DNA of 64,000 nt. Source: Anisus vortex. Its lineage: Eukaryota; Mollusca; Gastropoda; Planorbidae. The notes beneath the pieces were generated by a model that was not told the origin of the DNA, made no database searches, and saw nothing but the letters and a program-made list of their open reading frames with translations. A program made the translations under genes and the position numbers. The stretch is taken from contig OX421506.1 of assembly GCA_949126835.1 (NCBI GenBank), forward strand, positions 16,312,447-16,376,446, read 5' to 3'. How positions within the stretch are numbered: the stretch's first letter is position 1; each line of letters begins with the position of its first letter. Shown here one piece after another: positions 9,837 to 26,023 of this stretch.

Positions 9837-10462
9837 TGTTACGAATCTCGGTCATAAATGAATGACGTAGTAAGGCATTGACCTCTTAACAAGTGCGTAT
9901 CAGAGTCCAAAGCGACCAAGGTTTGACCTTTATGCCCTGAGGGCAGTTTAAATAAAATAATTCGTTCAAATCCCGTGGAAATTGGGGGATAATTCTGGAT
10001 CGTAGTAATTATAGAGAAAGAGGTTAAAATGCGTATTAAGACCCTGTAGAATCTTCGATGATCGTTTTCTTTGTAAAGTCCCGACCTCCTTAAAGTTAGT
10101 TCAGTTTAAACGTTTGTAGAGTGAAGTCGCTATATTCATACATGTACATATAATGCCATTTTATTGATACTTATGTTGCCACCAGTTGATGAAGTTTATT
10201 GATCGTTTATATTGAGTCTACAATTTAAATAAAATTGTTTATTCAACAACTGGAGTTGTTTGATCTATCGTTGTTGAGAAAGGTGTTGAAGATAATTATC
10301 ACGAATATAACTACATTACTGCATAGACCTGTCAGTCAAGGAACCCCTAGCTTGGGCTACAGATTAGCAGAATCTAGAGACTTCTAATAAAGATACAACT
10401 ATATTCATTGAATCCGATTTAACGAGTCGTAATAATAGTCAAACCTAAAGAGGTACATAACA
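9837..10462 (+). repeat. 3' LTR
   Basis: 626 bp, collinear with the 5' LTR without a single indel and with three transitions (C10337, G10354, G10355). It ends ATAACA at 10462 and is followed by the ATAC duplication at 10463-10466. Confidence 0.95.
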
Positions 10463-11927
10463 ATACAATTTTATCAAGATGACTAAATAATACGCTTTCA
10501 TCATAATGTCTAATTAATACACTTACAACAAGATGACTAAATGATACGCTTTTAACAAGATGTGTAAATGATACGCTTTCAGCAAGATGACTAAATGATA
10601 CGTTTTCACTAAGATGACTAAATGATACGCTTTTAACAAATTGACTAAATGATACGCTTTCAGCAAGATGACTAAATAATACGCTTTCACCAAGATGAAA
10701 AAATGATACGTTTTCACCAAGATGACTAAATGATACGTTTTTACCAAGATGACTAAATGATACGCTTTCATTAAGATGACAAAATGATACGCTTTCAACA
10801 AGATAACTCAATGACAAACTTACAACAAGATGACTAAATGATACGCTTTTAAAAAGATGACTAAATGATACGTTTTCACCAAGATGACTAAATGATACGC
10901 TTTTAACAAGATGACTAAATGATACGCTTTTAACAAGATGAATAAATGATACGTTTTCACCAAGATGACTAAATAGTACGCTTTTAACAAGATGACTAAA
11001 TGATACGCTTTCAACAAGATGACTAAATGATACGCTTTCAACAAGAAGACTAAATGATACGTTTTCACCAAGATGACTAAATGAAACGCTTTCAACAAGA
11101 TGACTAAATGCTAAGCTTTCAACATGATGACTAAATGATACGCTTTCAACAAGATGACTAAATGATACATTTTAAACAAGATGACTAAATGATACGCTTT
11201 AAACAAGATGACTAAATGATAAGTTTTCAACAAGATGACTAAATGATACGTTTTTACAAAGTAGACTAAATGATATTCTTTCAAAAAGATGACTAAATGA
11301 TACGTTTTCAGCAAGATGACTAAATGATACGCTTTCAGCAAGATGACTTAAATGATACGCTTTCAACAAGATGACTAAATGCTACGCTTTCAACAAGATA
11401 ACTCAAAGGTACCCTTACAACAATATGACACAATTATGCGCTTTTAACAAGATGACTAAATGATACGTATTTAACAAGATGACTAAATGATACGCTTTTA
11501 ACAAGATGACTAAATGATACGCTTTCAGCAAAATGACTAAATGATACGCTTTCAGCAAAATGACTAAATGATACGTTTTTACTAAGATGACTAAATGATA
11601 CGCTTTCAACAAGATGACTAAATGATACGCTTTCAACAAGATGACTAAATGATACGCTTTCAACAAGATGACTAAATGATAAGCTTTAAACAAGATGACT
11701 AAATGATAAGTTTTCAACAAGATGACTAAATGATACGGTTTTACCAAGTAGACTAAATGATATTCTTTCAACAAGATGACTAAATGATACGCTTTTAACA
11801 AGATGACTAAATGATACGCTTTCAGCAAGATGACTAAATGATACGCTTTCACCAAGATGATAAAATGATACGCTTTCAACAAGATGACTAAATGCTACGC
11901 TTTCAACAAGATAACTCAAAGGTACCC

Positions 11928-13168
11928 TTACAACAATATGACACAATTATGCGCTTTTAACAAGATGACTAAATGATACGCTTTTAACAAGATGACTAAA
12001 TGATACGCTTTTAACATGATGACTAAATGATACGCTTTCAGCAAAATGACTAAATGATACGTTTTCACCAAGATGACTAAATGATACGTTTTTACCAAGA
12101 TGACTAAATGATACGCTTTCAACAAGATGACTAAATGATACGCTTTCAACAAGATGACTAAATTACACGTTTTCACCAAAATGACTACATGATACGTTTT
12201 CACCAAGATGACTAAATGATACTTTTTTTACCAAGATGACTAAATGATACGATTTCATTAAGATGACAAAATGATACGCTTTCAACAAGATAACTCAATG
12301 ACAAACTTACAACAAGATGACTAAATGATACGCTTTTAAAAAGATGACTAAATGATACGTTTTCACCAAGATGACTAAATGATACGCTTTTAACAAGATG
12401 AGTAAATGATACGCTTTTAACAAGATGACTAAATGATTTGTTTTCACCAAGATGACTAAATGATACGCTTTCAAAAAGATGACTAAATGACACGCTTTCA
12501 ACAAGATTACTAAATGATACGTTTTCACCAAGATGACTAAATGAAACGCTTTCAACAAGATGACTAAATGCTACGCTTTCAACAAGATGACTAAATGATA
12601 CGCTTTCATTAAGATGACAAAATGATACGTTTTCAGCATGATGACTAAATGATACGTTAGCACCAAGATGACTAAATGATACGTTTTCACCATGATGACT
12701 AAATGATACGCTTTCAACAAGATAACTCAATGACTCCCTTACAAAAAGATAACTCAAAGATACCCTTACAACAAGATGACATAATTATACGCTTTTAACT
12801 AGATGACTAAATGATACTCTTTCAGCAAGATAACTATATGATACGTTTTCAACAAGATGACTAAATGATACGTTTTCACTAAGATGACTAAATTACACAC
12901 TTTCAACAAGATGAACAAATGATACGCTTTTATCAAGATGACTAAATGATACGTTTTCATTAAGATGACTAAATGATACGCTTTCAACAAAATAATTAAA
13001 TGATACGCTTTTAACAAGATGACTAAATGATACGCTTTCAGCAAGATGACTAAATGATACGTTTTCAACAAGATGACTAAATGATACGCTTTCAACAAGA
13101 TGACTAGAGGATACGCTTTCAACAAGATGACTAAATGATACGCTTTTAACAAGATGACTTAATGATAC
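11928..13168. repeat. Higher-order copy matching 2860-4100
   Basis: This segment is collinear with 2860-4100 (offset 9068). After removal of the 6,366-bp net LTR insertion the offset is 2,702 bp, i.e. 100 monomers plus 2 bp. The two copies share rare variants such as the TACTTTTTTTACC monomer and the CATGATGACT/GTTAGCACC run. The next part, 13169 onward, matches 10467 onward with an offset of about 2,702-2,729 bp, one extra monomer having been gained near 13320. This is an uninterrupted sibling of the unit that carries the LTR element. Confidence 0.88.
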
Positions 13169-16100
13169 AATTTTATCAAGATGACTAAATAATACGCTTT
13201 CATCATAATGTCTAATTAATACACTTACAACAAGATGACTAAATGATACGCTTTTAACAAGATGTGTAAATGATACGCTTTCAGCAAGATGACTAAATGA
13301 TACGTTTTCACCAAGACGACTAAATGATACGTTTTCACTAAGATGACTAAATGATACGCTTTTAACAAATTGACTAAATGATACGCTTTCAGCAAGATGA
13401 CTAAATAATACGCTTTCACCAAGATAAAAAAATGATACGTTTTCACCAAGATGACTAAATGATACGTTTTTACCAAGATGACTAAATCATACGCTTTCAT
13501 TAAGAAGACAAAATGATACGCTTTCAACAAGATAACTCAATGACAAACTTACAACAAGATGACTAAATGATATGCTTTTAAAAAGATGACTAAATGATAC
13601 GTTTTCACCAAGATGACTAAATGATACGCTTTTAACAAGATGACTAAATGATACGCTTTTAACAAGATGAATAAATGATACGTTTTCACCAAGATGACTA
13701 AATGGTACGCTTTTAACAAGATGACTAAATGATACGCTTTCAACAAGATGACTAAATGATACGCTTTCAACAAGAAGACTAAATGATACGTTTTCACCAA
13801 GATGACTAAATGAAACGCTTTCAACAAGATGACTAAATGCTACGCTTTCAACATGATGACTAAATGATACGCTTTCAACAAGATGACTAAATGATACATT
13901 TTAAACAAGATGACTAAATGATACGCTTTAAACAAGATGACTAAATGATAAGTTTTCAACAAGATGACTAAATGATACGTTTTTACAAAGTAGACTAAAT
14001 GATATTCTTTCAAAAAGATGACTAAATGATACGTTTTCAGCAAGATGACTAAATCATACGCTTTCAGCAAGATGACTTAAATGATACGCTTTCAACAAGA
14101 TGACTAAATGCTACGCTTTCAACAAGATAACTCAAAGGTACCCTTACAACAATATGACACAATTATGCGCTTTTAACAAGATGACTAAATGATACGTATT
14201 TAACAAGATGACTAAATGATACGCTTTTAACAAGATGACTAAATGATACGCTTTCAGCAAAATGACTAAATGATACGCTTTCAGCAAAATGACTAAATGA
14301 TACGTTTTTACTAAGATGACTAAATGATACGCTTTCAACAAGATGACTAAATGATACGCTTTCAACAAGATGACTAAATGATACGCTTTCAACAAGATGA
14401 CTAAATGATAAGCTTTAAACAAGATGACTAAATGATAAGTTTTCAACAAGATGACTAAATGATACGGTTTTACCAAGTAGACTAAATGATATTCTTTCAA
14501 CAAGATGACTAAATGATACGCTTTTAACAAGAAGACTAAATGATACGCTTTCAGCAAGATGACTAAATGATACGCTTTCACCAAGATGATAAAATGATAC
14601 GCTTTCAACAAGATGACTAAATGCTACGCTTTCAACAAGATAACTCAAAGGTACCCTTACAACAATATGACACAATTATGCGCTTTTAACAAGATGAATA
14701 AATGATACGCTTTTAACAAGATGACTAAATGATACGCTTTTAACATGATGACTAAATGATACGCTTTCAGCAAAATGACTAAATGATACGTTTTCACCAA
14801 GATGACTAAATGATACGTTTTTACCAAGATGACTAAATGATACGCTTTCAACAAGATGACTAAATGATACGCTTTCAACAAGATGACTAAATTACACGTT
14901 TTCACCAAAATGACTAAATGATACGTTTTCACCAAGATGACTAAATGATATATTTTTACCAAGATGACTAAATGATACGATTTCATTAAGATGACAAAAT
15001 GATACGCTTTCAACAAGATAACTCAATGACAAACTTACAACAAGATGACTAAATGATACGCTTTTAAAAAGATGACTAAATGATACGTTTTCACCAAGAT
15101 GACTAAATGATACGCTTTTAACAAGATGACTAAATGATACGCTTTTAACAAGATGACTAAATGATACGTTTTCACCAAGATGACTAAATGAAACGCTTTC
15201 AACAAGAAGACTAAATGACACGCTTTCAACAAGATTACTAAATGATACGTTTTCACCAAGATGACTAAATGAAATGCTTTCAACAAGATGACTAAATGCT
15301 ACGTTTTAAACAAGATGACTAAATGATACGTTTTTACCAAGTAGACTAAATGATATGCTTTCAACAAGATGACTAAATGATACGTTTTCAGCATGATGAC
15401 TAAATAATACGCCTTTAACAAGAAGACTAAATGATACGTTTTCACCAAGATGACTAAATGATACGCTTTCAACAAGATGACTAAATAATACGCTTACAAC
15501 AAGATAACTCAAATATACCCTTAAAACAATATGACATAATTATACGCTTTTAACAAGATGACTAAATGATACGCTTTCAGCAAGATGACTAAATGATACG
15601 TTTTAAACAAGATGACTAAATGATACGCTTTAAACAAGATGACTAAATGATAAGTTTTTAACAAGATGACTAAATGATACGTTTTTACCAAGTAGACTAA
15701 ATGATATGCTTTCAACAAGAAGACTAAATGATACGTTTTCAGCATGATGACTAAATAATACGCTTTTAACAAGAAGACTAAATGATACATTTTCACCAAG
15801 ATGACTAAATGATACGCTTTCAACAAGATGACTAAATAATAAGCTTACAACAAGATAACTCAAATATACCCTTACAACAATATGACATAATTATACGCTT
15901 TTAACAAGATGACTAAATGATACGCTTTCAACAAGATGACTAAATTACACGTTTTCACCAAAATGACTAAATGATACGTTTTCACCAAGATGACTAAATG
16001 ATATATTTTTACCAAGATGACTAAATGATACGATTTCATTAAGATGACAAAATGATACGCTTTCAACAAGATAACTCAATGACAAACTTACAACAAGATG

Positions 16101-19100
16101 ACTAAATGATACGCTTTTAAAAAGATGACTAAATGATACGTTTTCACCAAGATGACTAAATGATACGCTTTTAACAAGATGACTAAATGATACGCTTTTA
16201 ACAAGACGACTAAATGATACGTTTTCACCAAGATGACTAAATGATACGCTTTCAAAAAGAAGACTAAATGACACGCTTTCAACAAGATTACTAAATGATA
16301 CGTTTTCACCAAGATGACTAAATGAAATGCTTTCAACAAGATGACTAAATGCTACGTTTTAAACAAGATGACTAAATGATACGTTTTTACCAAGTAGACT
16401 AAATGATATGCTTTCAACAAGATGACTAAATGATACGTTTTCAGCATGATGACTAAATAATACGCTTTTAACAAAAAGACTAAATGATACGTTTTCACCA
16501 AGATGACTAAATGATACGCTTTCAACAAGATGACTAAATAATACGCTTACAACAAGATAACTCAAATATACCCTTAAAACAATATGACATAATTATACGC
16601 TTTTAACAAGATGACTAAATGATACGTATTTAACAAGATGACTAAATGATACGCTTTTAACAAGATGACTAAATGATACGCTTTCAGCAAAATGACTAAA
16701 TGATACGCTTTCAGCAAAATGACTAAATGATACGTTTTTACTAAGATGACTAAATGATACGCTTTCAACAAGATGACTAAATGATACGCTTTCAACAAGA
16801 TGACTAAATGATACGCTTTCAACAAGATGACTAAATGATAAGCTTTAAACAAGATGACTAAATGATAAGTTTTCAACAAGATGACTAAATGATACGGTTT
16901 TACCAAGTAGACTAAATGATATTCTTTCAACAAGATGACTAAATGATACGCTTTTAACAAGATGACTAAATGATACGCTTTCAGCAAGATGACTAAATGA
17001 TACGCTTTCACCAAGATGATAAAATGATACGCTTTCAACAAGATGACTAAATGCTACGCTTTCAACAAGATAACTCAAAGGTACCCTTACAACAATATGA
17101 CACAATTATGCGCTTTTAACAAGATGAATAAATGATACGCTTTTAACAAGATGACTAAATGATACGCTTTTAACATGATGACTAAATGATACGCTTTCAG
17201 CAAAATGACTAAATGATAGGTTTTCACCAAGATGACTAAATGATACGTTTTTACCAAGATGACTAAATAATACGCTTTCAACAAGATGACTAAATGATAC
17301 GCTTTCAACAAGATGACTAAATTACACGTTTTCACCAAAATGACTAAATGATACGTTTTCACCAAGATGACTAAATGATATATTTTTACCAAGATGACTA
17401 AATGATACGATTTCATTAAGATGACAAAATGATACGCTTTCAACAAGATAACTCAATGACAAACTTACAACAAGATGACTAAATGATACGCTTTTAAAAA
17501 GATGACTAAATGATACGTTTTTACCAAGATGACTAAATGATACGCTTTTAACAAGATGACTAAATGATACGCTTTTAACAAGATGACTAAATGATACGTT
17601 TTCACCAAGATGACTAAATGATACGCTTTCAACAAGAAGACTAAATGACACGCTTTCAACAAGATTACTAAATGATACGTTTTCACCAAGATGACTAAAT
17701 GAAATGCTTTCAACAAGATGACTAAATGCTACGTTTTAAACAAGATGACTAAATGATACGTTTTTACCAAGTAGACTAAATGTTATGCTTTCAACAAGAT
17801 GACTAAATGATACGTTTTTAGCATGATGACTAAATAATACGCTTTTAACAAGAAGACTAAATGATACGTTTTCACCAAGATGACTAAATGATACGCTTTC
17901 AACAAGATGACTAAATAATACGCTTACAACAAGATAACTCAAATATACCCTTAAAACAATATGACATAATTATACGCTTTTAACAAGATGACTAAATGAT
18001 ACGCTTTCAGCAAGATGACTAAATGATACGTTTTAAACAAGATGACTAAATGATACGCTTTAAACAAGATGACTAAATGATAAGTTTTTAACAAGATGAC
18101 TAAATGATACGTTTTTACCAAGTAGACTAAATGATATGCTTTCAACAAGATGACTAAATGATACGTTTTCAGCATGATGACTAAATAATACGCTTTTAAC
18201 AAGAAGACTAAATGATACGTTTTCACCAAGATGACTAAATGATACGCTTTCAACAAGATGACTAAATAATACGCTTACAACAAGATAACTCAAATATACC
18301 CTTACAACAATATGACATAATTATACGCTTTTAACAAGATGACTAAATGATACGCTTTCAGCAAGATGACTAAATGATACGTTTTCACCAAGATGACTAA
18401 ATGATAAGTTTTCACTAAGATGACTAAATGATACGCTTTTAACAAGATGTGTAAATGATACGCTTTCAGCAAGATGACTAAATGATAAGTTGTTACCAAG
18501 ATGACTAAATGATAGGCTTTCAACAAGATGACTAAATGATACGCTTTCAACAAGATGACTAAATTACACGTTTTCACCAAAATGACTAAATGATACGTTT
18601 TCACCAAGAGGACTAAATGATACGTTTTTACCAAGATGACTAAATGAGACGCTTTCATTGAGATGACAAAATGATACGCTTTCAACAAGATAACTCAATG
18701 ACAAACTTACAACAAGATGACTGAATGATACGCTTTTAAAAAGATGACTTAATGATACGTTTTCACCAAGATGACTAAATGATACGCTTTTAACAAGATG
18801 ACTAAAAGATACGCCTTTAACAAGATGACTAAATGATACGTTTTCACCAAGATGACTAAATGATACGCTTTTAACAAGATGACTAAATGATACGCTTTCA
18901 ACAAGATGACTAAATAACACGCTTTCAACAAGATAACTAAATGGTACGTTTTCACCAAGATGACTAAATGAAACGCTTTCAACAAGATGACTAAATGCTA
19001 CGCTTTCAACAAGATGACTAAATGATACGCTTTCAACAAGATGACTAAATGATACGTTTTAAACAAGATGACTAAATGATACGCTTTAAATAAGATGACT

Positions 19101-22100
19101 AAATAATAAGTTTTCAACAAGATGACTAAATGATACGTTTTTACCAAGTAGACTAAATGATATGCTTTCAACAAGATGACTAAATGATAAGTTTTCAGCA
19201 AGATGACTAAATGATACGCTTTTAACAAGATGACTAAATGTTACGTTTTCACCAAGATGACTAACTGATACGCTTTTAACAAGATGACTAAATGATACGC
19301 TTTTAACAAGATGACTAAATGATACGTTTTCACCAAGATGACTAAATGATACGCTTTCAACAAGAAGACTAAATGACACGCTTTCAACAAGATTACTAAA
19401 TGATACGTTTTCACCAAGATGACTAAATGAAATGCTTTCAACAAGATGACTAAATGCTACGTTTTAAACAAGATGACTAAATGATACGTTTTTACCAAGT
19501 AGACTAAATGATATGCTTTCAACAAGATGACTAAATGATACGTTTTCAGCATGATGACTAAATAATACGCCTTTAACAAGAAGACTAAATAATACGTTTT
19601 CACCAAGATGACTAAATGATACGCTTTCAACAAGATGACTAAATAATACGCTTACAACAAGATAACTCAAATATACCCTTAAAACAATATGACATAATTA
19701 TACGCTTTTAACAAGATGACTAAATGATACGCTTTCAGCAAGATGACTAAATGATACGTTTTAAACAAGTTGACTAAATGATACGCTTTAAACAAGATGA
19801 CTAAATGATAAGTTTTTAACAAGATGACTAAATGATACGTTTTTACCAAGTAGACTATATAATATGCTTTCAACAAGATGACTAAATGATACGTTTTCAG
19901 CATGATGACTAAATAATACGCTTTTAACAAGAAGACTAAATGATACATTTTCACCAAGATGACTAAATGATACGCTTTCAACAAGATGACTAAATAATAA
20001 GCTTACAACAAGATAACTCAAATATACCCTTACAACAATATGACATAATTATACGCTTTTAACAAGATGACTAAATGATACGCTTTCAGCAAGATGACTA
20101 AATGATACGTTTTCACCAAGATGACTAAATGATAAGTTTTCACTAAGATGACTAAATGATACGCTTTTAACAAGATGTGTAAATGATACGCTTTCAGCAA
20201 GATGACTAAATGATAAGTTGTTACCAAGATGACTAAATGATAGGCTTTCAACAAGATGACTAAATGATACGCTTTCAACAAGATGACTAAATTACACGTT
20301 TTCACCAAAATGACTAAATGATACGTTTTCACCAAGATGACTAAATGATACGTTTTTACCAAGATGACTAAATGAGACGCTTTCATTGAGATGACAAAAT
20401 GATACGCTTTCAACAAGATAACTCAATGACAAACTTACAACAAGATGACTGAATGATACGCTTTTAAAAAGATGACTTAATGATACGTTTTCACCAAGAT
20501 GACTAAATGATACGCTTTTAACAAGATGACTAAAAGATACGCCTTTAACAAGATGACTAAATGATACGTTTTCACCAAGATGACTAAATGATACGCTTTT
20601 AACAAGATGACTAAATGATACGCTTTCAACAAGATGACTAAATAACACGCTTTCAACAAGATTACTAAATGGTACGTTTTCACCAAGATGACTAAATGAA
20701 ACGCTTTCAACAAGATGACTAAATGCTACGCTTTCAACAAGATGACTAAATGATACGCTTTCAACAAGATGACTAAATGATACGTTTTAAACAAGATGAC
20801 TAAATGATACGCTTTAAATAAGATGACTAAATAATAAGTTTTCAACAAGATGACTAAATGATACGTTTTTACCAAGTAGACTAAATGATATGCTTTCAAC
20901 AAGATGACTAAATGATAAGTTTTCAGCAAGATGACTAAATGATACGCTTTTAACAAGATGACTAAATGTTACGTTTTCACCAAGATGACTAACTGATACG
21001 CTTTCAACAAGATGAGTAAATGATACGCTTACAACAAGATAACTCAAATATACCCTTACAACAATATGACATAATTATACGCTTTTAACAAGATGACTAA
21101 ATGATACGCTTTCAGCAAGATGACTAAATGATACGTTTTCACCAAGATGACTAAATGATACGTTTTCACTAAGATGAATAAATGATACGTTTTCAACAAG
21201 ATGACTAAATGATACGCTTTCAACAAGATGACTAAATAATACGCTTACAACAAGATAACTCAAATATACCCTTAAAACAATATGACATAATTATACGCTT
21301 TTAACAAGATGACTAAATGATACGCTTTCAGCAAGATGACTAAATGATACGTTTTAAACAAGATGACTAAATGATACGCTTTAAACAAGATGACTAAATG
21401 ATAAGTTTTTAACAAGATGACTAAATGATACGTTTTTACCAAGTAGACTAAATGATATGCTTTCAACAAGATGACTAAATGATACGTTTTCAGCATAATG
21501 ACTAAATAATACGCTTTTAACAAGAAGACTAAATGATACATTTTCACCAAGATGACTAAATGATACGCTTTCAATAAGATGACTAAATAATAAGCTTACA
21601 ACAAGATAACTCAAATATACCCTTACAACAATATGACATAATTATACGCTTTTAACAAGATGACTAAATGATACGCTTTCAGCAAGATGACTAAATGATA
21701 CGTTTTCACCAAGATGACTAAATGATAAGTTTTCACTAAGATGACTAAATGATACGCTTTTAACAAGATGTGTAAATGATACGCTTTCAGCAAGATGACT
21801 AAATGATAAGTTGTTACCAAGATGACTAAATGATAGGCTTTCAACAAGATGACTAAATGATACGCTTTCAACAAGATGACTAAATTACACGTTTTCACCA
21901 AAATGACTAAATGATACGTTTTCACCAAGATGACTAAATGATACGTTTTTACCAAGATGACTAAATGAGACGCTTTCATGGAGATGACAAAATGATACGC
22001 TTTCAACAAGATAACTCAATGACAAACTTACAACAAGATGACTGAATGATACGCTTTTAAAAAGATGACTTAATGATACGTTTTCACCAAGATGACTAAA

Positions 22101-25100
22101 TGATACGCTTTTAACAAGATGACTAAAAGATACACCTTTAACAAGATGACTAAATGATACGTTTTCACCAAGATGACTAAATGATACGCTTTTAACAAGA
22201 TGACTAAATGATACGCTTTCAACAAGATGACTAAATAACACGCTTTCAACAAGATTACTAAATGGTACGTTTTCACCAAGATGACTAAATGAAACGCTTT
22301 CAACAAGATGACTAAATGCTACGCTTTCAACAAGATGACTAAATGATACGCTTTCAACAAGATGACTAAATGATACGTTTTAAACAAGATGACTAAATGA
22401 TACGCTTTAAATAAGATGACTAAATAATAAGTTTTCAACAAGATGACTAAATGATACGTTTTTACCAAGTAGACTAAATGATATGCTTTCAACAAGATGA
22501 CTAAATGATAAGTTTTCAGCAAGATGACTAAATGATACGCTTTTAACAAGATGACTAAATGTTACGTTTTCACCAAGATGACTAACTGATACGCTTTCAA
22601 CAAGATAAGTAAATGATACGCTTACAACAAGATAACTCAAATATACCCTTACAACAATATGACATAATTATACGCTTTTAACAAGATGAGTAAATGATAC
22701 GCTTTCAGCAAGATGACTAAATGATACGTTTTCACCAAGATGACTAAATGATACGTTTTCACTAAGATGAATAAATGATACGTTTTCAACAAGATGACTA
22801 AATGATACGCTTTCAACAAGATGACTAAATGATACGCTTTTAACAAGATGACTAAATGATACGCTTTTAACAAGATGACTAAATGATACGTTTTTAACAA
22901 GATGTGTAAATGATACGCTTTCAGCAAGATGACTAAATGATACGTTTTTATCAAGATGACTAAATGATACGTTTTCACTAAGATGACTAAATGATACGCT
23001 TTTAACAAAATGACTAAATGATACGCTTTCAGCAAGATGACTAAATGATACGCTTTCATCAAGATGATAAAATGATACGCTTTCAACGAGATGAATAAAT
23101 GTTACGCTTTCAACAAGATAACTCAAAGGTACCCTTACAACATTATGACACATATATGCGCTTTTAACAAGATGACTAAATGATACGCTTTCAGCAAAAT
23201 GACTAAATGATACGCTTTTAACAAGATGACTAAATGATACGCTTTAAGCAAAATGACTAAATGATACGTTTTTACCAAGATGACTAAATGATACGTTTTT
23301 ACCAAGATGACTAAATGATACGCTTTCAACAAGATGACTAAATGATACGCTTTCAACAAGATGACTAAATTACACGTTTTCACCAAGATGAATAAATGAT
23401 ACGTTTTCACCAAGATGACTAAATGATAAGTTTTTACCAAGATGACTAAATGATACGCTTTCATTAAGATGACAAAATGATACGCTTTCAACAAGATAAC
23501 TCAATGACAAACTTACAACAAGATGACTAAATGATACGCTTTTAAAAAGATGACTAAATGATACGTTTTCACCAAGATGACTAAATGATACGCTTTTAAC
23601 AAGATGACTAAATGATACGTTTTCACCAAGATGACTAAATGATACGCTTTTAACAAGATGACTAAATGATACGCTTTTAACAAGATGACTAAATGATACG
23701 TTTTCACCAAGATGATTAAATTACATCCTTTCAACAAGATTACTAAATGATACGTTTTCACCAAGATGACTAAATGATACGCTTTTAACAAGATGACTAA
23801 ATGATACGCTTTCAACAAGATGACTAAATAACACGCTTTCAACAAGATTACTAAATGGTACGTTTTCACCAAGATGACTAAATGAAACGCTTTCAACAAG
23901 ATGACTAAATGCTACGCTTTCAACAAGATGACTAAATGATACGCTTTCAACAAGATGACTAAATGATACGTTTTAAACAAGATGACGAAATGATACGCTT
24001 TAAATAAGATGACTAAATAATAAGTTTTCAACAAGATGACTAAATGATACGTTTTTACCAAGTAGACTAAATGATATGCTTTCAACAAGATGACTAAATG
24101 ATAAGTTTTCAGCAAGATGACTAAATGATACGCTTTTAACAAGATGACTAAATGTTACGTTTTCACCAAGATGACTAACTGATACGCTTTCAACAAGATG
24201 AGTAAATGATACGCTTACAACAAGATAACTCAAATATACTCTTACAACAATATGACATAATTATACGCTTTTAACAAGATGACTAAATGATACGCTTTCA
24301 GCAAGATGACTAAATGATACGTTTTCACCAAGATGACTAAATGATACGTTTTCACTAAGATGAATAAATGATACGTTTTTAACAAGATGACTAAATGATA
24401 CGCTTTCAACAAGATGACTAAATGATACGCTTTTAACAAGATGACTAAATGATACGCTTTTAACAAGATGACTAAATGATACGTTTTTAACAAGATAACT
24501 AAATGATACGCTTTCAGCAAGATGACAAAATGATACGTTTTCACCAAGATGACTAAATGATACGCTTTTAACAAGATGACCAAATGATACGCTTTTAACA
24601 AGATGACTAAATAATACGCTTTCATCATAATTTCTAAATAATACACTTACAACAAGATGACTAAATTACACGTTTTCACCAAAATGACTAAATGATACGT
24701 TTTCACCAAGATGACTAAATGATATATTTTTACCAAGATGACTAAATGATACGATTTCATTAAGATGACAAAATGATACGCTTTCAACAAGATAACTCAA
24801 TGACAAACTTACAACAAGATGACTAAATGATACGCTTTTAAAAAGATGACTAAATGATACGTTTTCACCAAGATGACTAAATAATACGCTTTTAACAAGA
24901 TGACTAAATGATACGCTTTTAACAAGATGACTAAATGATACGTTTTCACCAAGATGACTAAATGATACGCTTTCAACAAGAAGACTAAATGACACGCTTT
25001 CAACAAGATTACTAAATGATACGTTTTCACCAAGATGACTAAATGAAATGCTTTCAACAAGATGACTAAATGCTACGTTTTAAACAAGATGACTAAATGA

Positions 25101-26023
25101 TACGTTTTTACCAAGTAGACTAAATGATATGCTTTCAACAAGATGACTAAATGTTACGTTTTCAGCATGATGACTAAATAATACGCTTTTAACAAGAAGA
25201 CTAAATGATACGTTTTCACCAAGATGACTAAATGATACGCTTTCAACAAGATGACTAAATAATACGCTTACAACAAGATAACTCAAATATACCCTTAAAA
25301 CAATATGACATAATTATACGCTTTTAACAAGATGACTAAATGATACGCTTTCAGCAAGATGACTAAATGATACGTTTTCACCAAGATGACTAAATGATAA
25401 GTTTTCACTAATATGACTAAATGATACGCTTTTAACAAGATGTGTAAATGATACGCTTTCAGCAAGATGACTAAATGATAAGTTGTTACCAAGATGACTA
25501 AATGATAGGCTTTCAACAAGATGACTAAATGATACGCTTTCAACAAGATGACTTAATTACACGTTTTCACCAAAATGACTAAATGATACGTTTTCACCAA
25601 GATGACTAAATGATACGTTTTTACCAAGATGACTAAATGGTACGTTTTCACCAAGATGACTAAATGAAACGCTTTCAACAAGATGACTAAATGCTACGCT
25701 TTCAACAAGATGACTAAATGATACGCTTTCAACAAGATGTCTAAATGATACGTTTTAAACAAGATGACTAAATGATACGCTTTAAATAAGATGACTAAAT
25801 AATAAGTTTTCAACAAGATGACTAAATGATACGTTTTTACCAAGTAGACTAAATGATATGCTTTCAACAAGATGACTAAATGATAAGTTTTCAGCAAGAT
25901 GACTAAATGATACGCTTTTAACAAGATGACTAAATGTTACGTTTTCACCAAGATGACTAACTGATACGCTTTCAACAAGATGAGTAAATGATACGCTTAC
26001 AACAAGATAACTCAAATATACCC

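Larger units (their letters stand above)
4101..10462 (+). mobile_element. Ty3/mag-like LTR retrotransposon, gutted non-autonomous copy
   Basis: A 6,362-bp element with 626-bp LTRs, a primer-binding site complementary to tRNA-Pro, a purine tract before the 3' LTR and a 4-bp ATAC target duplication. It encodes Gag, a zinc knuckle and a DTG protease. Between the protease and a fragment of integrase there is no reverse transcriptase or RNase H, so this copy cannot replicate alone; it would need enzymes supplied by a full-length relative. About 2.2 kb of non-coding DNA follows the frame. The LTRs differ at only 3 of 626 positions, so the insertion is young. Assignment to the Ty3 (gypsy) superfamily rests on the Gag and integrase fragments and on the 4-bp duplication, since reverse transcriptase is missing. 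Confidence 0.93.
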
